A stretch of DNA of 26,446 nucleotides from a virus. Numbering within the stretch: position 1 is the first letter of the stretch; each line of letters starts with the position of its first letter. Location of the stretch: positions 1 through 26,446 of the IMG/VR virus record IMGVR_UViG_3300020191_001890. The stretch is one strand, 5' to 3'. Under the pieces are notes generated by a model. The model worked only from the letters and a program-made list of their open reading frames with translations, searched no databases and was not told where the DNA came from. The translations under genes were made by a program, and so were the position numbers. Shown here one piece after another: positions 22,245-26,446 of this stretch.

Positions 22245-22900
22245 AATATATTTTCTACCATTTCTTTAAAATCTTTATAGTCTAATATCTTAGGTATGTT
22301 ATTCCATCTTGTTACCCAAGCACATCTAGGTGCTTCTGTAATAACTACTCTATGCATAATATCAGTTCTAATTAACACTGGTCTATTTTCTAAAACTATT
22401 TCACCTATTTTTCTATCACTTAAAAACTTTTCAAACTCGGGTGTGTATTGACCCATTTCTTTTTGTGCTTTAAACTCATGGTAGTATGCATGACCATGTG
22501 CGTTTTTTTCAGGCAAATAAACTTCTTCATCTTTTGTTTCAAAATAATCAATACGAGATTTACCAAACACAGGTATAACAATGTTATAACCATTAGGGTG
22601 TTCAGTATCTAAATCTATATCTGTATGAGCAAATACATCTTTTTCTGTACTATCAGCTGTATTGAAACCTGTTGAACGAAATTGATAATGTGGATGTACT
22701 TTTCTATGTTTAGATAATATAGGATTAAATACTTGTTCATATCCCGTAGGTTTACCTGTTTTATTATCTTCAAGTGAATAACTTACAAATGGTGTTTTAC
22801 CAAATGTATTGTTAACATTACTTTTAACTTTATTGTACAAAGACAAAAGTAATTCTGTATCAGTTGCTACGTTTATGTATTCAGCTACACCTTGTATCAT
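22241..22900 (-). CDS. Fe(II)/2OG oxygenase, divergent type
   Basis: This 219-residue protein shows VFAHTDIDLD (89-98) with His92 and Asp94, followed by NGYNIVIPVFGKSRIDYFET on the double-stranded beta helix. VLIRTDIMHRVVITEAPRCA (175-194) holds the likely distal His183 and Arg192. The whole resembles Asp/Asn hydroxylase-like and phytanoyl-type oxygenases but matches neither closely. A His/Tyr-rich insertion between the strands (HGHAYYHEF, near 135-143) is notable. Start and stop overlap the neighbouring peroxiredoxin and TauD-like genes as ATGA. The substrate is unknown. Confidence 0.7.
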   Translation of the reverse strand: MIQGVAEYINVATDTELLLSLYNKVKSNVNNTFGKTPFVSYSLEDNKTGKPTGYEQVFNPILSKHRKVHPHYQFRSTGFNTADSTEKDVFAHTDIDLDTEHPNGYNIVIPVFGKSRIDYFETKDEEVYLPEKNAHGHAYYHEFKAQKEMGQYTPEFEKFLSDRKIGEIVLENRPVLIRTDIMHRVVITEAPRCAWVTRWNNIPKILDYKDFKEMVENIL

Positions 22901-23328
22901 AGTTTATATAAAACACCATCTATAAATGGGTCCTCAAATTCTTTTGTTATACTTCCATTTTCAACTAACAAAGCATATCGTTCACTTCTTACACCAAAAC
23001 TGTCTCCCCAATCAACATCTTTTTTAAGATGTTTTGTAAACACTGCCAATGGATCAGATACACTATCTATTTCAGAATGACCATGTTGTTTATTCCAAAC
23101 ATCCATGACATATGCGTCATTAACACTTACAAATATTACTTTATCTACACCAAATAATTTTAACTTATCTAATTTTTCTGCAAACCCTGGAAGATGTTTA
23201 TTTGTACAAGTGTTTGTAAATGCACCAGGAATACCACATAATATAATTTTTAATTTATCGTCTACTTCATAGGGTACAATTTTTTTATCTTTTAAAATGT
23301 AAAGACCTTTACTACTTATTTTTTCCAT
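22897..23328 (-). CDS. Peroxiredoxin (Prx5-like)
   Basis: This 143-residue protein contains CGIPGAFTNTCTNKHLPGF (31-49), the PxxxTxxC signature with Thr38 and the peroxidatic Cys41. IFVSVNDAYVMDVWNKQHG (65-83) is the typical second strand region of Prx5-type enzymes, and GVRSERYALLVENG near 112-125 supplies the conserved Arg. Prx5 enzymes reduce hydrogen peroxide and organic peroxides with thiol donors. The usual length is about 155-160, so it is slightly short. Its start overlaps the flavoprotein gene by 13 bases. It may protect the iron-dependent oxygenases downstream, or take part in an oxidative step. Confidence 0.85.
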   Translation of the reverse strand: MEKISSKGLYILKDKKIVPYEVDDKLKIILCGIPGAFTNTCTNKHLPGFAEKLDKLKLFGVDKVIFVSVNDAYVMDVWNKQHGHSEIDSVSDPLAVFTKHLKKDVDWGDSFGVRSERYALLVENGSITKEFEDPFIDGVLYKL

Positions 23329-23897
23329 TTACTATCCCATTCATTATATTTTTTCTGCCAATCACTTACTTGATCTAGCATGTTTTTGTTAATTATTTCT
23401 TTACTCTCACTTTCGACAAACTTGTAATTATCTGGTACTAACTTTTCCCAACAATCATGTTTTACAAACATTTTTTTTACGTTACCACCTAACTTTTCTA
23501 ACAACTCTTTTGTCATATCAAAATGTCTATCGCCAGCACCTTTTTTAACAGGTGTAAATGATATAACATATATTTCTTTATTTGATATTGAATACTGTTG
23601 ACCTAAATCTGCATTATAATATGCCTTTACAACTAACCAGTCCATAAGATTTTTAAAACCTACACAATAATGACCAGTGTATTCAGGTATAGAAAAAACT
23701 AATTTATCACTTTTACTTAATATATTGTCTATAGCTTCTACCTCTTTAGGAATAATACCGTCTGGTCTATTTGAATTGCAAATAGGTAAATCCAATTTAA
23801 TGATGTTTGAAAATTTGATGTAGTGGTCCATTAATAATAGACCTCTATAACTCATAGAGCTTTCACTATAACTAAAAGATACTGCTGTCGTATTCAT
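23316..23897 (-). CDS. NADPH-dependent FMN reductase-like flavoprotein
   Basis: This 193-residue protein has FSIPEYTGHYCVGFKNLMDW at 68-87, matching the PEYxxxxxGxxKNxxDWL signature of NADPH-dependent FMN reductases (flavodoxin fold, SsuE/azoreductase-like). The N-terminal phosphate loop SFSYSESSMSYRG is altered from the usual GSxRxxS, so flavin binding may be weaker. The family supplies reduced flavin or reduces quinones and dyes. It is the first gene of the overlapping enzyme operon and lies after a 25-base gap with no clear Shine-Dalgarno. It could reduce flavin or a partner needed by the peroxiredoxin or the oxygenases. Confidence 0.72.
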   Translation of the reverse strand: MNTTAVSFSYSESSMSYRGLLLMDHYIKFSNIIKLDLPICNSNRPDGIIPKEVEAIDNILSKSDKLVFSIPEYTGHYCVGFKNLMDWLVVKAYYNADLGQQYSISNKEIYVISFTPVKKGAGDRHFDMTKELLEKLGGNVKKMFVKHDCWEKLVPDNYKFVESESKEIINKNMLDQVSDWQKKYNEWDSKWKK

Positions 23898-23922
23898 AAT
23901 TTAAAAATCAATATAATATATA

Positions 23923-24552
23923 TTACTTAAATAACTTCTCTGCTAACCAACCACCTGTATCGTATTTGTGTAATCGTATTCTTTTAAAATTGTCATGGTG
24001 ATTTCTATGATATCCTTCACCTGCAATAAAAAAGTTTAACCATGGTACATTTGCACCACCTGGAGTTCTATGACCTACTGTATTTAATAAACCAAATCCT
24101 ATTTTAGCAAATACAAATGGTACAACACAAAATGATATCCAAAAGTACGGACTAATTAAAAAACTAATTATATTTACTGAAATTAAAATATGTAACCAGT
24201 ATTTGTGGCAAAAAACTAGTCTAGGATTTTTATACAAATCTCTAGCATATTTACTTGGTATATTTTTTATATCCCATGTTGTAAATAATACTTTCCAAAA
24301 ACCTACATACTTAGATGCATGAGGGTCTTCTGGACCATCTGAATGTTTGTGATGAATACGATGGCTTGCAATCCAACCAATGGGTGTTCTTATACATGCA
24401 ATCATCAGCATTGAAAGACCTAACACTTCAAACCATACAGGAACTTTAAACTGATTGTGACAATAATGTCTATGTAATAAAATACTAGCACCTAAGTGTG
24501 AAATTATTTCGGACCAAATGACACCTATAAAAATAGCAAATAACCAATCCAT
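23923..24552 (-). CDS. Delta-9-type fatty acid desaturase (membrane di-iron)
   Basis: This 209-residue protein contains the three histidine boxes of membrane acyl desaturases: LLHRHYCHNQF (25-35), ASHRIHHKHSDGPEDPHAS (62-80) and AGEGYHRNHHDNF (177-189), plus His161 in NTVGHRTPGG. Hydrophobic segments at about 3-26, 42-60 and 120-160 would anchor it in the membrane. It is shorter than bacterial Delta-9 desaturases (about 270-300), mainly between boxes 2 and 3 and at the ends. It would insert a double bond into host membrane acyl chains, perhaps adjusting fluidity during infection, or act on a lipid-like product of the neighbouring operon. Confidence 0.88.
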   Translation of the reverse strand: MDWLFAIFIGVIWSEIISHLGASILLHRHYCHNQFKVPVWFEVLGLSMLMIACIRTPIGWIASHRIHHKHSDGPEDPHASKYVGFWKVLFTTWDIKNIPSKYARDLYKNPRLVFCHKYWLHILISVNIISFLISPYFWISFCVVPFVFAKIGFGLLNTVGHRTPGGANVPWLNFFIAGEGYHRNHHDNFKRIRLHKYDTGGWLAEKLFK

Positions 24553-24558
24553 TATATT

Positions 24559-24846
24559 CTATTGACCCTCTAAACTATAAGATACTGAATTTTCAGAACA
24601 AAAGTTTTCTAAATTTTGACCGTTTTGTGTATTAACTGGTTCATTTATAAATTCCTGATAGGCAGCTTGATCTACAAAGACTGTTGTCCAAGTTTCTACT
24701 AAACCATCAACAGTTTTAACAGGTTTTTGTGTTATTTTACCTTGGTCAAAATAACTATCAATCAAAGCTAATATGTCATTGTTCCAAAAGTTAATTTCAA
24801 CACCTTCGTTTGGTTTTTGATAAACGTTTCTAAATGTATAACTCAT
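24559..24846 (-). CDS. Small hypothetical protein
   Basis: This 95-residue protein begins MSYTFRNVYQKPNEGVEINF and includes TWTTVFVDQAAYQEFINEPV (53-72). That stretch, with alternating strands and helices, suggests a small alpha/beta fold like a dimeric barrel, but I do not recognise a family. The ATG lies only five bases after an exact TATAAATA and has no Shine-Dalgarno, so a transcript from that element would be leaderless. It lies between the desaturase gene and a 2OG oxygenase gene. Confidence 0.6.
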   Translation of the reverse strand: MSYTFRNVYQKPNEGVEINFWNNDILALIDSYFDQGKITQKPVKTVDGLVETWTTVFVDQAAYQEFINEPVNTQNGQNLENFCSENSVSYSLEGQ

Positions 24847-24851
24847 AATAC

Positions 24852-24859
24852 TATTTATA
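24852..24859 (-). promoter_or_regulatory. Possible late promoter TATAAATA adjacent to a start codon
   Basis: An exact minus-strand octamer overlaps the TAA stop of the upstream gene (24855) and ends five bases before the ATG at 24846. If used, transcription would begin at about the start codon. The placement is unusual, so this may instead be chance in AT-rich sequence. Confidence 0.4.
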
Positions 24860-25304
24860 TAACCCCTACTATATGTATTCTATCCAGCATGGAGGCGTTT
24901 AATGCTGTGTGATTTTTTGTTGTATCAACTACATGATAATTACCATCTGCAGGATAATGAAAAATTTGTTTATCTATAATTATAAAACAACTTTCATTTG
25001 TTTCAATAGGTATGTGTATTCTTTTTGATAAATCTTTATGATAAGTATAACATGTTTTAGGTTTTAAATTCATTACTCTGGTACGATACATTTTTAAATC
25101 TGATAAAATACTGTTAATATAAGGCAGATCAAAAATAAATGTGCTAAAATCTGTTTCTTTATATCCCATTTCATATTTTTCATTCCATTTACCCACACCC
25201 CAAAATGGATCTAAATTATCTTTGGTACCTTGAAGACAAATTTGTTCATCAAACTTAGGTAATAGCTTTAGTTCACTTTTTATTTTTTCTATATCTAAGG
25301 ACAT
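24855..25304 (-). CDS. Small Asp/Asn beta-hydroxylase-like 2OG oxygenase
   Basis: This 149-residue protein has MYRTRVMNLKPKTCYTYHKD (72-91), with His89 and Asp91 of the HxD motif, followed by SKRIHIPIETNESCFIIID. GNYHVVDTTKNHTALNAS (121-138) holds the distal His132, and Arg142 lies in DRIHIVG. The layout matches the cupin core of Asp/Asn beta-hydroxylases with little extra sequence. The start overlaps the SDR-like gene by ten bases. It is the fifth 2OG oxygenase of this region and lies outside the strictly overlapping block. Confidence 0.72.
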   Translation of the reverse strand: MSLDIEKIKSELKLLPKFDEQICLQGTKDNLDPFWGVGKWNEKYEMGYKETDFSTFIFDLPYINSILSDLKMYRTRVMNLKPKTCYTYHKDLSKRIHIPIETNESCFIIIDKQIFHYPADGNYHVVDTTKNHTALNASMLDRIHIVGVI

Positions 25305-25729
25305 ACAGTTATCTCTTTGACTCTATGTGGTTGATTTAACACCCAATCTATAATTGAAATACAATAATCAATAGACATTTTTTTACTGTCTATATTAGCA
25401 CTTCTTGGTGAGTCAAAATAACCAAAGTTAATTATACAAGTGTCAACACCTTCATAATAAAGTTGTTCATTTACATCTCTTAGTGTTTTCTTTTCAATAC
25501 CATATCTATACATTTCTTTGTGACCTTTTATCCAATCACTTCCTGCAGACCCTATATTGATTATTTTTTTATGAAGTTTTGCAGCCTTATAAAGCAATTC
25601 TACTTGTTGAAAACCATCATGCTTACAATTAATGAATATATCACAATTATTTAAGTCATCAACTGTATCATATTTTTCATTTAATACTTTACCAAGGCCT
25701 CTACGAGTACCAGTAATATAGAATTTCAT
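25295..25729 (-). CDS. Short SDR-like NAD(P)-binding protein
   Basis: I chose the ATG at 25729 (MKFYITGTRRGLGKVLNEKY), because anything further upstream runs through the promoter of the divergent gene. The 144-residue product has the SDR cofactor loop TGTRRGLG at 6-13, IINIGSAGSD at 56-65 for the catalytic Ser, and YRYGIEKKTL with a YxxxK pair (Tyr76/Lys80). Typical SDRs are about 250 residues; here strands and helices between the cofactor loop and the active site are trimmed. It could be a minimal reductase or a degenerate relative. No Shine-Dalgarno is seen; TCTAAATA lies five bases before the ATG. Confidence 0.62.
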   Translation of the reverse strand: MKFYITGTRRGLGKVLNEKYDTVDDLNNCDIFINCKHDGFQQVELLYKAAKLHKKIINIGSAGSDWIKGHKEMYRYGIEKKTLRDVNEQLYYEGVDTCIINFGYFDSPRSANIDSKKMSIDYCISIIDWVLNQPHRVKEITVCP

Positions 25730-25751
25730 ATACTTATTTAGACGATAAATA

Positions 25752-25780
25752 TTGACAAATTTATCAAAATGTGTTATAAT
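25752..25780 (+). promoter_or_regulatory. Consensus sigma70 promoter (TTGACA - 17 bp - TATAAT)
   Basis: TTGACA at 25752-25757 and TATAAT at 25775-25780 are both exact consensus hexamers with an optimal 17-base spacer. The plus-strand gene's ATG at 25787 follows only six bases later. In T4-like phages such host-type promoters drive early genes, so this marks a change from late (minus) to early (plus) transcription. Confidence 0.85.
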
Positions 25781-25786
25781 ATATAT

Positions 25787-26446
25787 ATGAAAATTGTAAA
25801 TATAGTGTGTACAAGTAAGCCTGGTGATGGTCTCTTTCATTATAGTTATGAACACTGTTGCTATCTTAACTCAATTGGCATTAAAAGTCAACTAGTAATT
25901 TTGACACATCACAAATTTAGTCAACAAGACTATATTAATGCTATTAATGAATGTTATATAAAATACGAAAATGTGGTATTTAACTTTTATACACCTTCAT
26001 CAAACGATATAACATTAATACTAGGAAGAAGTATGTTGACACTAGCATACTTGAACAAAAGCTCATACACAAATGATCAATTACTTACTTTACATTTGTT
26101 GTTTAGTGGTAACCTCATATCTGTATATTCAGAAAATCATCCTAAAGAATATTCAAACGCCGTAGATTATTTTAAACCAAAAAAGATATACGACTTATGC
26201 GATTATGATGTTTATCCTAATGGCATAGGAGAACAATTTGAAAAAATAATAAACTTTAGTATTTACAAACCAGTTAAATCAGATATACAATTTAAGTATC
26301 TGTTTTTAGGTACAAATGAAATATACTATAGAGAAATAGAAAAACACATAGACAAATATCCAAATCACGGTATTGTAACTTACAATGAAAAGTGGATTAA
26401 TCCTAAGTTAAATAATCTATTCGTACCTATTAAAAATATATTAGGA
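25787..26446 (+). CDS. Hypothetical protein, partial (GT-B-like N-terminus possible)
   Basis: An open frame runs from the ATG at 25787 to the window end, 220 codons without a stop. It begins MKIVNIVCTSKPGDGLFHYS, then YEHCCYLNSIGIKSQLVILT, which resembles the first strand, glycine loop and helix of a GT-B glycosyltransferase. Further on are TLILGRSMLTLAYLNKSSYT and KSDIQFKYLFLGTNEIYY, the second suggesting the start of a second Rossmann-like domain. I recall similar genes in marine T4-like phages annotated only as hypothetical. There is no Shine-Dalgarno; the expected start site of the sigma70 promoter falls at the ATG. Confidence 0.7.
   Translation, partial: MKIVNIVCTSKPGDGLFHYSYEHCCYLNSIGIKSQLVILTHHKFSQQDYINAINECYIKYENVVFNFYTPSSNDITLILGRSMLTLAYLNKSSYTNDQLLTLHLLFSGNLISVYSENHPKEYSNAVDYFKPKKIYDLCDYDVYPNGIGEQFEKIINFSIYKPVKSDIQFKYLFLGTNEIYYREIEKHIDKYPNHGIVTYNEKWINPKLNNLFVPIKNILG

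Noticed and set aside
25730-25855. Longer N-terminus for the SDR-like gene (start at 25855)
   Set aside because: The extra 42 residues have no relation to the SDR fold and run through the sigma70 promoter and the start of the divergent plus-strand gene; the cofactor loop begins right after the ATG at 25729.

Overview
The window looks like part of the late region of a strongly AT-rich marine T4-like myovirus, of the kind that infects picocyanobacteria or SAR11. The evidence is a neck-protein-like gene at the left edge, a long set of tail-fibre and small virion genes, the T4-type late promoter octamer TATAAATA in gaps between genes, and many Fe(II)/2-oxoglutarate (2OG) oxygenases, which such phages often carry. 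The host cannot be read from this sequence; I see no photosynthesis gene, tRNA, integrase or transposase. No gene-free stretch exceeds about 85 bases.

Layout, left to right. (1) 1-472: partial neck protein on the minus strand. (2) 528-6623: a glycan-modification island with a plus-strand sulfotransferase-like gene, then on the minus strand a sugar-nucleotide epimerase, three GT-A-like glycosyltransferases, an FkbM methyltransferase, a broken copy of that methyltransferase, and a two-domain glycosyltransferase fusion. (3) 6655-10321: three tandem paralogues, each a predicted seven-bladed FG-GAP beta-propeller with an almost invariant scaffold and hypervariable loop residues. (4) 10334-17863: tail-fibre and virion genes, including a fibre with a C-terminal peptidase S74 chaperone and three proteins sharing a short N-terminal fibre module. 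(5) 17920-25729: a minus-strand enzyme cluster with five 2OG oxygenases of two types, a compact PLP-dependent aminotransferase-like protein, a methyltransferase, a GNAT-like acetyltransferase, a peroxiredoxin, an FMN-reductase-like flavoprotein, a fatty-acid desaturase and a small SDR-like protein. (6) 25787-26446: a plus-strand gene running off the window, behind a consensus sigma70 promoter.

Nearly all genes are on the minus strand, so transcription runs right to left: enzymes, then fibres, propellers, glycosylation genes and the neck gene. Region 5 contains nine consecutive genes (23897 down to 17920) whose ends all overlap, mostly as ATGA, which suggests translational coupling and one shared pathway. 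My reading, which is inference, is that the fibres and propellers form a variable host-recognition surface, the glycosylation island decorates virion or host-surface glycans, and the coupled operon makes or modifies an unidentified small molecule or protein. The strongest candidates for undescribed biology are the coupled oxygenase/PLP/GNAT/methyltransferase operon, including two TauD-like enzymes with HxN where HxD is expected, and the hypervariable triple propeller array.
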